A DNA stretch of 64,000 nt from Chloracidobacterium sp. (GTDB lineage: Bacteria > Acidobacteriota > Blastocatellia > Chloracidobacteriales > Chloracidobacteriaceae), in contig JANWUV010000006.1 of assembly GCA_025057975.1 (NCBI GenBank), positions 1 through 64,000 of the forward strand, given 5' to 3'. This document shows, piece by piece, positions 1-8,833 of this stretch. Below the pieces are notes generated by a model that worked only from the letters and a program-made list of their open reading frames with translations, had not been told where the DNA came from and searched no databases. How positions within the stretch are numbered: position 1 is the stretch's first letter; each line of letters begins with the position of its first letter. The position numbers and the translations under genes were made by a program.

Positions 1-217
1 CAATGGCACAGAAGTAGTGGTCAGGGGGGACGGTTGTGGGGCGGAAGGTTTCGTACAGGAGCAGGGCGAACAGGAGGTGGAACTCGCTGGGCAAGGCTTC
101 TTCGTCCTCAAACTCGCTGGGGAGGTCGTCCATGGTGAGGACGCGGCGGGCGGGGAGGTGAGGTGGTGGAGGCGTGGGCGACGGCGAGTGGGTTGGGTGT
201 GGGGCGGGCGTCGTCAT
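1..217 (-). CDS. Uma2 family (DUF820) endonuclease-like protein, N-terminal part
   Basis: The first 72 codons of a gene that runs off the left edge. The start at 217 is an ATG preceded by AGGAGA with a short spacer; a second in-frame ATG lies at 133 but has no such site. A Pro/Thr-rich leader of about 25 residues is followed by an acidic segment and then EFHLLFALLLYETFRPTTVP, which resembles the opening of many cyanobacterial and bacterial Uma2/DUF820 proteins (compare the familiar pattern LPDEFHLLQPQLL-ETFRP). Uma2 proteins have a PD-(D/E)XK nuclease-like fold and usually unknown roles. The catalytic core lies outside the window, so the family call rests on the N-terminus alone. Confidence 0.65.
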   Translation of the reverse strand, partial: MTTPAPHPTHSPSPTPPPPHLPARRVLTMDDLPSEFEDEEALPSEFHLLFALLLYETFRPTTVPPDHYFCAI

Positions 218-466
218 TGGTTGTCTCCTGAGCGGCTGGGATGAGCAGATGAAGGTGTTGATGGCACAACGGCAGACGAAGGTACAGCTGGCGCGTACGC
301 TTGGTGTCGTCAGGGTAGCAAGCTGGCGACGCCCGCTGAAGGGGAGGCTTCACTGTCGCCCGTTACGTAAGTCGCCGGAAACAGTGCCGGTCGCCGACGC
401 TCACTGACCACCACGCCTAAACCTATGGCGCTGTGTCTCCTCGGAAGTACTCGATTGGCAATTACG

Positions 467-2389
467 CTACTCGGCTGCAACCGTCGCTTCCCATTCGGCG
501 TAAAGCGCCTCAAGTTGCTGCGTCAAGCGCTCATACCGTTGGTGATACTCAACATAACGCGCCGGGTCGGCGGCAATGGCCGGCGTCGCCATCGCCGCTG
601 TAACTTCGGCTAGATCAGCCTCGACGCAAGCAATTTCTGACTCAATCGTTTCCACCGGGCGAATCTTACCCTGGCTCTTTTTCTTTGGCTTTGTGGACGC
701 TTCCACTGTCGAGCGCGTCTGTGGAGGCGCAGACAACGTGGGTGACGGCTCGGTTGTCTTTGTTCGCCGAGCCGCCTCACGTTGCTCCGCCTGACGAAGC
801 TCCCATAGCTCACTGTAACTGCCGTCAAAGTCACGGCTACCGCCAGGCTCCAACCAAAGCAACCGTGTCGCTACATTGTCGAGAAAGTAGCGGTCATGTG
901 ACACGATAAGGCACGTTCCCGGATAGCGAACTAGCGCCATTTCCAAGGCTTCGCACGAGGGAATGTCAAGGTGGTTGGTCGGTTCGTCGAGGATGAGTGT
1001 ATTCGACCGACTGTAAATGAGCTTCGCCAACGCCAGCCGCCCGCGTTCCCCACCGGAAAGCGCCTTGATGCGCTTGAACACGTCGTCGCCGGTGAACAAA
1101 AACCGTGCCAGAAACGACCGCAGCTCAAACTCCGTTGCTGAAGGGTTGACGCTCTGGAGTTCTGCAAAAACCGAGTTGGCGAGCGTCAGCGACTCAAGCC
1201 GCTGGTCGTAATAAGCCATTTTGACGCCACTGCCCCAGCGCACTTCGCCTGTTACCGGCGGCAATACCCCCAGCAGTGTCTTGAGCAACGTCGTCTTCCC
1301 CGCGCCGTTCGGCCCAACAATGCCTAGCTTTTCACCCCGTCGCACAACCAAGTTGAACGGCCCTGCCACCACCCGGCCGTTGTAGCCCACGCGCAGGTCT
1401 TTCAGCGTCAGCACCCACTCGCCCGAACGCGGGACATGCTTCATCGTAAAGTCACCCTGCGGGGCGTCAACCGTTGCGGCTTCAAGCCGCTCCATCCGCG
1501 CTAAGAGGTTGCGCCGTGACTTGGCCTGTTTGGTTTTCTGTCCGGCGATGTTGCGGCGGATGAACTCCTCCTGCCGCGCAATCTCCGCCTGCTGCCTTTC
1601 GTAGTGCCGCTGCTGAATCTCACGCAGCGCGTCGCGTTTGGCGACGTACTCCGTAAAGCCACCCTCGTACGACAGCGCTTTTCCCCGGTCGAGTTCAATG
1701 GTGCGCGTCGTGACGCGATCAAGAAAGAAGCGGTCGTGCGAGATGACGACATACGCCGCCTCGTAACCGAGCAAAAACTCCTCCAGCCACTCAATGGCGC
1801 GCAGATCGAGGTGATTTGTCGGCTCGTCAAGCAGCAGAATGTCCGGCTGCCGCAAAAGCAGCATGCCCAAATGCAGCCGTCCCTGTTGGCCGCCGCTCAA
1901 CCGAGCCGCCGGCTTGGAAAAGTCATCCTTGGTGAAACCAAGACCTAGCAACACCTCCTCCGTGCGAGCCGGGTAGGTAAAACCGCCGCGCGCTTCAAAG
2001 CGATGTTGCAGTTCGCTGTAGCGTTCCAGCGTTTGCGCCAGCCGGTCGGGATCGCCGCCCTGTTCGGCCATGTTGTGTTCAAGCCGGCGCATCTCGCGCT
2101 CCATTGCCTGAAGCTCAGCGAAGACACTCAAGGCCGCCTCAAGCGTCGTCACATCCGGCGGGAAGTGCGGGTGTTGTTCGAGCAGGCCAAATGATAGGTT
2201 GTTCATGCGAACAATCCGCCCACGGTCAGGCTGATCAAGACCGCACAGCAAGCGAAACATCGTGGACTTGCCAGCACCGTTGCGGCCGACAAGGCCGATT
2301 TTTTCACCAGCGTTGACCTGACAGGTCACCCCACGCAAGATGTCGTGACCGCCGTAGCTTTTGTGTACGTCTTCGAAGCGGAACAGCAT
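467..2389 (-). CDS. ABC-F family ATPase (Uup/YdiF-like)
   Basis: A 640-residue soluble protein with two ABC ATPase domains and no membrane segments, which defines the ABC-F translation-factor class. These proteins bind the ribosome E site and act on stalled or nascent-chain-modified ribosomes. Domain 1 has Walker A GRNGAGKST (about residue 37), signature LSGGQQGRL and Walker B ILLLDEPTNHLD. Domain 2 has GPNGAGKTT, LSGGERGRL and TLILDEPTNHLD. Between them lies the charged linker typical of the family. The last 100 residues form a Lys-rich linker and a two-helix coiled coil, as in Uup, so Uup-like is more likely than EttA, which lacks that extension. The exact subfamily cannot be fixed by eye. 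It is a single gene with no operon partner in the window. Confidence 0.92.
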   Translation of the reverse strand: MLFRFEDVHKSYGGHDILRGVTCQVNAGEKIGLVGRNGAGKSTMFRLLCGLDQPDRGRIVRMNNLSFGLLEQHPHFPPDVTTLEAALSVFAELQAMEREMRRLEHNMAEQGGDPDRLAQTLERYSELQHRFEARGGFTYPARTEEVLLGLGFTKDDFSKPAARLSGGQQGRLHLGMLLLRQPDILLLDEPTNHLDLRAIEWLEEFLLGYEAAYVVISHDRFFLDRVTTRTIELDRGKALSYEGGFTEYVAKRDALREIQQRHYERQQAEIARQEEFIRRNIAGQKTKQAKSRRNLLARMERLEAATVDAPQGDFTMKHVPRSGEWVLTLKDLRVGYNGRVVAGPFNLVVRRGEKLGIVGPNGAGKTTLLKTLLGVLPPVTGEVRWGSGVKMAYYDQRLESLTLANSVFAELQSVNPSATEFELRSFLARFLFTGDDVFKRIKALSGGERGRLALAKLIYSRSNTLILDEPTNHLDIPSCEALEMALVRYPGTCLIVSHDRYFLDNVATRLLWLEPGGSRDFDGSYSELWELRQAEQREAARRTKTTEPSPTLSAPPQTRSTVEASTKPKKKSQGKIRPVETIESEIACVEADLAEVTAAMATPAIAADPARYVEYHQRYERLTQQLEALYAEWEATVAAE

Positions 2390-2609
2390 GGCGCGAACGT
2401 CGCCCGGTCAAGACTTGCGCTGATTGCGCTAAAAAACGGCGAAACGGCGATTGTGCCGGTCACCGAACACTTCGGCAAGTCGCGCCGGTTAACTCCGCCT
2501 TCGAGACGCTCCAGAACCCCATCACTGAAACCGCCGACTTGCGGCATGATGAGGTTGCTCTAGCAAGCGAGCCGTGTTCCACTTTTCACCGAATACGGGG
2601 GTTGTCTTG

Positions 2610-2837
2610 ATGTCTAACTCGTCCCTAGTCACCGTTGTCGTTGGTTTAGCGGAAAGTCATCGTGAACGCCTGGATGAGGCGGTGGCCGCGCTTGAAGCGG
2701 CCGGATTGACGGTGCAACGTCGGTTGAAGACACTGGGCCAAATCACCGGCTCCATTCCCCGCGAACGACTCGCCGCCCTAAAACGGGTGACGGGCGTTGC
2801 CTACGTTGAAGCTTCGGGTGAATATCGCGCGTTGTGA
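2610..2837 (+). CDS. Small I9-inhibitor-like (ferredoxin-fold) protein
   Basis: A 75-residue protein. The pattern VTVVVGLAESHRERLDEAV, then VQRRLKTLGQITGSIPRERL and VAYVEASGEYRAL, gives beta-alpha-beta-beta-alpha-beta spacing. This is the shape of subtilisin propeptide/I9-type domains and of a group of small proteins often mislabelled ketohydroxyglutarate aldolase in databases. No catalytic residues are evident. The start at 2610 is preferred over an upstream ATG at 2574 because the conserved part begins just after it. Its stop overlaps a GTG (GTGA) in frame with the next gene, suggesting coupling with the DHH phosphoesterase. The function is unknown. Confidence 0.65.
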   Translation: MSNSSLVTVVVGLAESHRERLDEAVAALEAAGLTVQRRLKTLGQITGSIPRERLAALKRVTGVAYVEASGEYRAL

Positions 2838-2884
2838 CCAAAACCGTCGGCGCGCATCTGGTCGAGTGTAGGTGGTCTGCCGCC

Positions 2885-3838
2885 ATGAAAGTCAAGATTT
2901 TCTATCACGACCACTGCTTCGATGGCGCTTGTTCGGCGGCCGTGTTTGCCTGCTTTTACCGGCGCGCCTTTGACCCACAGGCGCAGTTTTCCTACACCGG
3001 TTTGATGCATCGTCCGGGCGGGAGCTTTGGCGAAATCCATTTCGACGCCGACGAACATGCTATTCTCGATTTCAAGTTTCATCCCAGCGAAAAAGTCACA
3101 TGGTGGTTTGATCATCACCAAAGCGCCTTCTTGACGGCTGTGGATGAAGCGCTGTTTCGCGCAGACACCAGTGGGAAAAAGTTTTTCGACCCCACGTACA
3201 AGTCCTGTACGAAGCTCATCGCGGATGTCGCCCGCGAGCGTTTCGGCGTTGAACTACCGGAGTTGGCTGAACTCATCCACTGGGCCGACATTGTTGACGG
3301 CGCGCAGTACCCTGACGCCGAAACGGCCGTCAACTTGGCGGCTCCGGCCATGCAGTTGACGCTTGTGCTGGAAGGCTCGAAGGATCACAAGCTGCGGCAA
3401 TTTATCGTCCGCACGCTCCAAGAAAAAACGCTAGCCGAGGTCGCCGCCGACCCCCAGGTGCAGTCGGCGTTTGCGCCGATCCGGGCGCGTCATGAGCGCG
3501 CCATTGAAATCTTCCGTGAAGTTGGTGAGTGTCAGGACGGCGTGGTGTTTTTTGATCTGACTCACCACGACATTGAGGGCTATAACAAGTTCATCGCCTA
3601 CTGGCTGTATCCACAGGCGCGCTACAGCGTCAGCGTTAGTCGCGGAACGTACCGTTCGAAGGTTTCGGTTGGGTACAACCCATGGAGCGGTCGTCCCCGC
3701 AACCACAACATTGCCAGTTTGTGTGAACGCTACGGCGGCGGCGGCCACGCCGTGGTCGGGGCCGTATCGCTGCCGCCGGAAGAACTGGAACGCGCTAGAG
3801 CTATTGCGCGCGAGATCGCCGCCGCGTTGCGGGATTGA
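2885..3838 (+). CDS. DHH family phosphoesterase
   Basis: A 317-residue protein of the DHH/DHHA1 superfamily (RecJ, NrnA, GdpP), Mn-dependent enzymes that cleave phosphodiester bonds in short oligonucleotides, cyclic dinucleotides or pAp. Near the N-terminus HDHCFDGACSAAVF matches the HxDxDG metal site in altered form. VTWWFDHHQSAF carries the DHH motif around residue 80. The C-terminal GGGGHAVVGAV is the DHHA1 substrate-binding glycine loop. The start at ATG 2885 has AGGTGG upstream; an alternative GTG at 2834 overlaps the previous stop and would add 17 residues. The substrate cannot be named: the sequence is shorter than RecJ and the family splits widely. Confidence 0.85.
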   Translation: MKVKIFYHDHCFDGACSAAVFACFYRRAFDPQAQFSYTGLMHRPGGSFGEIHFDADEHAILDFKFHPSEKVTWWFDHHQSAFLTAVDEALFRADTSGKKFFDPTYKSCTKLIADVARERFGVELPELAELIHWADIVDGAQYPDAETAVNLAAPAMQLTLVLEGSKDHKLRQFIVRTLQEKTLAEVAADPQVQSAFAPIRARHERAIEIFREVGECQDGVVFFDLTHHDIEGYNKFIAYWLYPQARYSVSVSRGTYRSKVSVGYNPWSGRPRNHNIASLCERYGGGGHAVVGAVSLPPEELERARAIAREIAAALRD

Positions 3839-3866
3839 CATCCATCTCCCCAGCAGGAACGTCATC

Positions 3867-5471
3867 GTGCAGCCGATTTTATCCGCAGCTCACATGGCCG
3901 ATGTGGATCGCGTCACGAGCGAGCAGTTCGGCCTTCCAAGTTTGCTTCTGATGGAAAACGCCGCCGTCGGAGCGGCGCTGGCCATCGAACAGCACTTTGG
4001 GCCAGTTCAGCAGCGACGCGTAAGAATCTTCTGCGGCAAGGGCAACAACGGCGGCGACGGCGCAGCCGTGGCGCGACAACTCTGGATGCGCGGCGCGCAG
4101 GTCGAGGTGTTGCTCTTCGGAAAACGCGAAACGGCGCGTGGCGATGCACGTGTCAATTTCGACATCGTGGCGCAACTAGCACAGGCGTCGTCCCGCATTC
4201 GACTGGTTGAAGTGCAGAGCGAAATGGAGTTCGCTGCGCTCCTGGCTAACAGTTCGTCGCGTTTCAATCTCCACGTTGACGCTCTGTTTGGAACGGGCCT
4301 GGCACGCGGCCTGGAAGGAATGTTCGTCAAGGTCGTCGAATACCTCAACAGCGCCCGTCAGTATGTCCCGGTTTGTTCACTGGACTTGCCGTCGGGGCTG
4401 GCGGCGGATTCGCCGCATCCGGTCGGCGTCCATGTCGTTGCTGACCTAACAGTGACGTTCACCGCGCCCAAAATCGCCAATGTCCTGCCGCCGGCTGGAC
4501 ACGCTAATGGCAAACTGCACGTTGTCAACATTGGCTCACCGGCAAGTTTGGTGCGAGCCACCCAGGCCCACCGAGCAACGCTGTTCTGCGTCACGGAGGA
4601 GGGGGTTGGGCAGTACCTCAACCGTACCCGCCGGTTGCCTGACGCGCATAAAGGCCATGTCGGACACGTCTTGCTCATCGCCGGATCACGCGGCAAGACG
4701 GGGGCGGCGGCGTTGGCCGGGGAGGGGGTTCTGCGGGCTGGAGCCGGTTTGCTTACCATCGCTTGCCCGGCGAATGCGCAGGCGTTGTTGGTCAGCCAGT
4801 GTCTGCCGGAGGCCATGACGCTCGCTCTGCCGGACGATGGAAACGGACAACTGACGGAGGAGGGCCTGCGCGCCGCGTTGACAGCCGCCAACCAACACAC
4901 GGTATGCGCTGTCGGCCCTGGCCTTGGTACAGAGGCGGCGACCCGTCGCCTTGTGCAGGGGATCGTCAAGGAAGGGCGAGCGCCCACGGTGCTGGACGCC
5001 GACGCGCTCAACTGTCTGTCGCCTTGGCAGGCCGGACACGGTACGCCGGAGCGTCCCCTCATCCTGACGCCGCATCCCGGCGAAATGGCGCGGTTGCTGG
5101 GAACCTCCGTCAACGACATTCTGGTTGACCGGATCGGCGCGGCGCGGCGGTTGGCGACGACCTACCATCTGTTTGTCGTCCTCAAGGGCTACTACTCGCT
5201 TGTCGCCACGCCGGACGGCGACATCTACATCAATCCGACCGGCAACGCGGGCATGGCGACCGGCGGTAGCGGCGACGTACTGACCGGCATCCTCGCCGGT
5301 CTGCTGGCGCAAACCCCTCACATGCCGTTGGAAGCGACGTTGGCAGCCGTCTATCTGCACGGTCAAGCCGGCGATTTGGCCAATGCGTCACTGGGCGAAC
5401 GAGCGCTGGTCGCTTCTGATATCCTTCGTTTCTTACCCCAAGCCTTCAAGGCCCACTCGCCATCCGCTTGA
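3867..5471 (+). CDS. nnr: Bifunctional NAD(P)H-hydrate epimerase / ADP-dependent dehydratase
   Basis: A 534-residue fusion that repairs hydrated NADH/NADPH: the N-terminal YjeF_N domain epimerises R- and S-NAD(P)HX and the C-terminal domain dehydrates the S form using ADP. The N-terminus has SLLLMENAAVGAA and FCGKGNNGGDGAAVARQL. The C-terminal ribokinase-like half has HVLLIAGSRGKTGAAALAG, LILTPHPGEMARLLG and TGGSGDVLTGILAGLLAQ, the last being the nucleotide-binding glycine loop with the catalytic Asp. A GTG start at 3867 is chosen because AGCAGGAAC precedes it. The open frame extends back to 3573, but that would overlap the DHH gene by more than 260 bases. It lies 28 bp after the DHH gene, probably in one transcription unit. 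Confidence 0.95.
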   Translation: MQPILSAAHMADVDRVTSEQFGLPSLLLMENAAVGAALAIEQHFGPVQQRRVRIFCGKGNNGGDGAAVARQLWMRGAQVEVLLFGKRETARGDARVNFDIVAQLAQASSRIRLVEVQSEMEFAALLANSSSRFNLHVDALFGTGLARGLEGMFVKVVEYLNSARQYVPVCSLDLPSGLAADSPHPVGVHVVADLTVTFTAPKIANVLPPAGHANGKLHVVNIGSPASLVRATQAHRATLFCVTEEGVGQYLNRTRRLPDAHKGHVGHVLLIAGSRGKTGAAALAGEGVLRAGAGLLTIACPANAQALLVSQCLPEAMTLALPDDGNGQLTEEGLRAALTAANQHTVCAVGPGLGTEAATRRLVQGIVKEGRAPTVLDADALNCLSPWQAGHGTPERPLILTPHPGEMARLLGTSVNDILVDRIGAARRLATTYHLFVVLKGYYSLVATPDGDIYINPTGNAGMATGGSGDVLTGILAGLLAQTPHMPLEATLAAVYLHGQAGDLANASLGERALVASDILRFLPQAFKAHSPSA

Positions 5472-5496
5472 CTACACAACGAGGAGACCACCTTAC

Positions 5497-6744
5497 ATGA
5501 GGCGTGTATTCTTTGCTTGGCGCATTAGTTTTTTCATTATCGGCTGGCTGTGTGCCACAGGCGTCGTCGCCGACATCGGGGCCTTCGCGCAGGAGTCACC
5601 GGCCAACGCGCTTCGAACGCTGGAAGCGCGCAAGGCGGAAGCCGCCAAGCTTTTTGACGCCGTCATCGCCGCGCATCAGGCGCTGCCTGCCTATCGCGCG
5701 ACCGTGACCATGACAACGAACATTCTCGGCCAGCCGAACGCTGTTATCAAGGTACGCGCCAAGGGCGAGTGTCTTCTGATGCACATTGAGACTGATGAAG
5801 GGAAAAGTCACATTGCGTACGCCGGTGGTCGCCTGCTGCTGTTCTCAACGAAAAATCAAGGCAAGTACGTCGTCCAGCCCGTCAATGAAAAGCCTTCGCT
5901 GACCAACTGCTTCGTCGTTGCAAACGGCGGCGTCATTTCCGTGCCACAAGTGCTGTCCCTGTGGGGCGAGTGGAATCCACTTGAGAACGAAAATGAGAAC
6001 CAAGCCATTCGAGAGGTGCAAATCACAAACGATGCCGACGGCAAGCAAACGACAATTCAAATCACGAAGGTGTACGGCTCGTCGGATACGTTTCAGATGA
6101 CGTGTACGTTTGATCGCGCGTCGTATCGGTTGGCGTCATTCCGCCGCACCTTCAACTACGGGCCGCAGCCGGTGGTCATCACGGAGACCGTCACGGACTT
6201 CAGTCCCGATGTCCATGACGACGATTTGGCGCTGACGCCGCCCGCCGACGCCAGACGCATCGAGTTGCCTGCGCCGGAGCCGTTGTACCACCCGGCGCTC
6301 AAAAAAGGCGGCGACCCGCTGCCGATTGAGGCGACCGATATGGAAGGTAAGGCGGTGTCGCTCAAGGATTACCAGGGTAAGGTTGTCTTGCTCAACTTCT
6401 GGGCAACGTGGTGCGGTCCCTGCATCGCTAAGTTTCCTTTCATGACAGCCCTGGAGGAAAAGTTCGGGACGCAGGGGTTTGTCGTGCTAGGTGTCGCTTG
6501 CGATGAGGAAACCGAAGTGGAAAAGGTCAGGGCGGCGCTCAAAAAGCACAACGTTGCTTGGCGTAACATTTTGCACACCCGAACTGAGGACGGAACGCCG
6601 ATTGCCGAGCGCTATCGGGTGAAGGGGCTGCCGTTTCTGATACTCATTGGGCGCGACGGCAAGATTATTGAGGTCGGCGTCAATCCCGGCCGCAGTTTGG
6701 AAAAGTTGATTGAGCGCAGCATCGCCGCCGACTCGCTGAAGTGA
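5497..6744 (+). CDS. Exported LolA-like plus TlpA-type thioredoxin fusion, paralogue 1
   Basis: A 415-residue protein with a GAGGAG ribosome site and an N-terminal hydrophobic segment (about residues 8-28) ending near GAFAQ, a likely signal peptide. Residues about 45-260 form a beta-rich domain like the LolA/DUF2092 type. The last 140 residues are a TlpA/ResA-like thioredoxin fold with active site WATWCGPC (cysteines near 306 and 309) and the cis-Pro region VKGLPFLILI. Such proteins act in the periplasm in disulfide reduction or cytochrome c maturation; the substrate here is unknown. First of three tandem paralogues. Its thioredoxin domain is more divergent (RNILHTRTEDG instead of WRHICDG) than the other two. 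Confidence 0.85.
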   Translation: MRRVFFAWRISFFIIGWLCATGVVADIGAFAQESPANALRTLEARKAEAAKLFDAVIAAHQALPAYRATVTMTTNILGQPNAVIKVRAKGECLLMHIETDEGKSHIAYAGGRLLLFSTKNQGKYVVQPVNEKPSLTNCFVVANGGVISVPQVLSLWGEWNPLENENENQAIREVQITNDADGKQTTIQITKVYGSSDTFQMTCTFDRASYRLASFRRTFNYGPQPVVITETVTDFSPDVHDDDLALTPPADARRIELPAPEPLYHPALKKGGDPLPIEATDMEGKAVSLKDYQGKVVLLNFWATWCGPCIAKFPFMTALEEKFGTQGFVVLGVACDEETEVEKVRAALKKHNVAWRNILHTRTEDGTPIAERYRVKGLPFLILIGRDGKIIEVGVNPGRSLEKLIERSIAADSLK

Positions 6745-6811
6745 CATGGTTACCGGAGGCGTCAAGTAAACCCCGCACAAGCACCATACGTCTGAAAGGA
6801 AAGCCCACCCT

Positions 6812-7342
6812 ATGACCAAACGAGCCTGTCTTACATTGATTTTCATAATGTCGGCGGTGCTGTCACTCGACGGCGTGGCGGTCGCTCAACGAGTAAACTA
6901 CGACCCGGCGTTGCGGCCTGGCGCAGAACCATTTCCCATCCAAGCGATAGCGCTGGATGGACGCCCAGTCACCCTCAGCGATTATCGTGGGAAGGTGCTG
7001 CTGATTGATTTCTGGGCGACGTGGTGCCCGCCTTGCCGGGCGGAACTTCCGTACCTGACGCGTGTCTATGAGAAGTATCGCGCGGATGGTTTCGATGTGC
7101 TCAGCATTTCACTTGACAGCGACGAGACCCGGCAGGCTGTTCCGGCGTTCATTCGGCAGTACCGAATGAACTGGCGGCACATTTGCGACGGTCGCGGGTG
7201 GCAAGCGCCGATTGTGCGCCGGTATGGGGTGCGGGCCATCCCCCTAACGATCCTGGTTGGGCGTGATGGGAAGATTGTTGCGGTCAATGTGCGCGGCCCT
7301 GCCATCGAAGCCCGTGTCCGCGCCGCGCTCACAGCACGATAG
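6812..7342 (+). CDS. Exported TlpA-type thioredoxin, paralogue 2 (stand-alone)
   Basis: A 176-residue protein with a signal peptide (hydrophobic core about residues 8-24, ending near VAVAQ) and one thioredoxin domain with active site WATWCPPC (cysteines near 71 and 74). The ribosome site GAAAGGAAAG lies just upstream. It is very close to the C-terminal 150 residues of the next gene: YDPALRPGAEPF versus YDRALRPGASPF, and WRHICDGRGW versus WRHICDGQGW. It therefore looks like a copy that lacks the LolA-like domain or never gained it. Probably a periplasmic reductase. It has a CPPC rather than CGPC active site, which should alter redox properties. Confidence 0.87.
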   Translation: MTKRACLTLIFIMSAVLSLDGVAVAQRVNYDPALRPGAEPFPIQAIALDGRPVTLSDYRGKVLLIDFWATWCPPCRAELPYLTRVYEKYRADGFDVLSISLDSDETRQAVPAFIRQYRMNWRHICDGRGWQAPIVRRYGVRAIPLTILVGRDGKIVAVNVRGPAIEARVRAALTAR

Positions 7343-7401
7343 TCCACGCCGGCACCGCCGCTGGCATTGCCTCAACCCTCCTCCACTTCAGGGAGTTTTG
7401 T

Positions 7402-8652
7402 ATGTTGATGTCGTCTGTCGCCGCATCGCTTCCAGTGCGCGTACCTGTCGTGCGCCCGCCCCTCTCACGAACCGCCTTAACAGTCGTCTGCGCAATGATG
7501 TGTTTGATGTGGTGTGAAGCGACAGTCGCCCACGCCATGTCACTGCTGAATGACCAAGACAAGGTCGCAGAAGAAGCCAAAAAACTCCTGGCTAAAGTTG
7601 CTGAAACACACAAGGGCTTGGCGTCCTACCGCGCCACCCTGCAACTCGGTTCGTCTGTTTTTAGTATCCCTAACGCGGAGATTGCGGTATGCGTCAAGGA
7701 CAAAACGCGCATGGCCGTGACAATCAAAACCGCCGACGGCGAGTGGCGCGGGTTCTACAACGCCGACGGTCTGTTTACCTACTCGACCAAAGACGCCAAG
7801 CGATATGTGCAGCATCCCATACCGGATGAGGAAGAGTTGACGATTGAAAAGCTCTGTGGGCTGGCTGAATTGCGTGGTCTGTATTTCGCGCTGGATGTGT
7901 GGTCGGGATCGAATCCAGCCGAGACGCTGGCGAGAAACACGGTGGATGTGGCCGTTGAACGTGTCCCGGACAAACCAATCACGACCGTCACCTTCAATCT
8001 GATGAATCCGGATGGGCGCATCACTTTCACAGTTGATCATGAACGGAACTGGCTCAAAGCAGTGCAGAGTGAAGTGCGTCCGGGGCGCAGTGTGCCATTG
8101 CGGTTTACGGAAGTCGTCACGGCGTTTGAGCCGACGGCGACGGACGCCGATGTCGCCTTTACGCCGCCGGCCAACGCCGAGCGGTTTGAGATTCCTGCGC
8201 CGCCCGGCAAATACGACCGAGCGCTTAGGCCAGGGGCGTCACCCTTTGCTTTTAGAGCGAAGGACATGGATGGCAAGCCAGTGTCGCTGGACGACTACAA
8301 AGGGCGCGTGCTGTTGATTGACTTCTGGGCGACATGGTGCGGCCCGTGCGTTGCCGAAATCCCGACCCTACGAGCCGTTTATGAGAAATACAAGGCGCAG
8401 GGCTTTGAAGTGTTGAGCATTTCCCTAGACGACGAAGACACGCAGGCTGGCGTTCCCGCCTTCATCAAGAAGAACAAAATGACGTGGCGGCATATCTGCG
8501 ACGGGCAAGGCTGGGAAACGCCTATCGCCCAGCGCTACGGCGTCAAGGCGATTCCTTTCACGGTGCTGGTAGGGCGCGACGGCAAGATTGCAGCCGTCAA
8601 TATACGCGGTGAGGCGCTGGAGCCGGCGGTGAAGGCCGCGCTGGCAAAGTAG
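7402..8652 (+). CDS. Exported LolA-like plus TlpA-type thioredoxin fusion, paralogue 3
   Basis: A 416-residue protein with the same layout as the gene at 5497: N-terminal hydrophobic segment (about residues 20-40), a LolA/DUF2092-like beta domain, and a C-terminal thioredoxin domain with WATWCGPC (cysteines near 313 and 316) and YGVKAIPFTVLVG. The two LolA-like domains share ...L..YRAT, the LFSTK/FTYSTK segment and a common ending before YDRAL/YHPAL. AGGGAG precedes the start. It lies 59 bp after paralogue 2, so all three are likely co-transcribed. An outer-membrane lipid or lipoprotein carrier joined to a reductase is a reasonable guess, not shown. Confidence 0.85.
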   Translation: MLMSSVAASLPVRVPVVRPPLSRTALTVVCAMMCLMWCEATVAHAMSLLNDQDKVAEEAKKLLAKVAETHKGLASYRATLQLGSSVFSIPNAEIAVCVKDKTRMAVTIKTADGEWRGFYNADGLFTYSTKDAKRYVQHPIPDEEELTIEKLCGLAELRGLYFALDVWSGSNPAETLARNTVDVAVERVPDKPITTVTFNLMNPDGRITFTVDHERNWLKAVQSEVRPGRSVPLRFTEVVTAFEPTATDADVAFTPPANAERFEIPAPPGKYDRALRPGASPFAFRAKDMDGKPVSLDDYKGRVLLIDFWATWCGPCVAEIPTLRAVYEKYKAQGFEVLSISLDDEDTQAGVPAFIKKNKMTWRHICDGQGWETPIAQRYGVKAIPFTVLVGRDGKIAAVNIRGEALEPAVKAALAK

Positions 8653-8833
8653 GCAATGGCCGCACGTTGTCATCCCGACTGCCGTCGTGGGGCGCGCAGG
8701 CTGACAGGCTTGCGCGCCTGCTTCTTTCAGGCAAGGCAGAGACCGGGCAAGTCTCCGCCCTTGCGATCGCCGACGCCCAGGCGACTACGCCGACTATCGC
8801 GCTGCTAAAGCCGGTCTTATGCCGCCGTCGGCG

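Noticed and set aside
3573-3866. Long upstream extension of the NAD(P)H-hydrate enzyme
   Set aside because: It overlaps the DHH phosphoesterase gene by more than 260 bases, and the GTG at 3867 with AGCAGGAAC gives the family start.
4358-5119. 253-codon antisense open frame opposite the NAD(P)H-hydrate enzyme gene
   Set aside because: Composition is Arg/Ser/Pro-rich shadow coding and there is no ribosome site; the sense frame has all family motifs.
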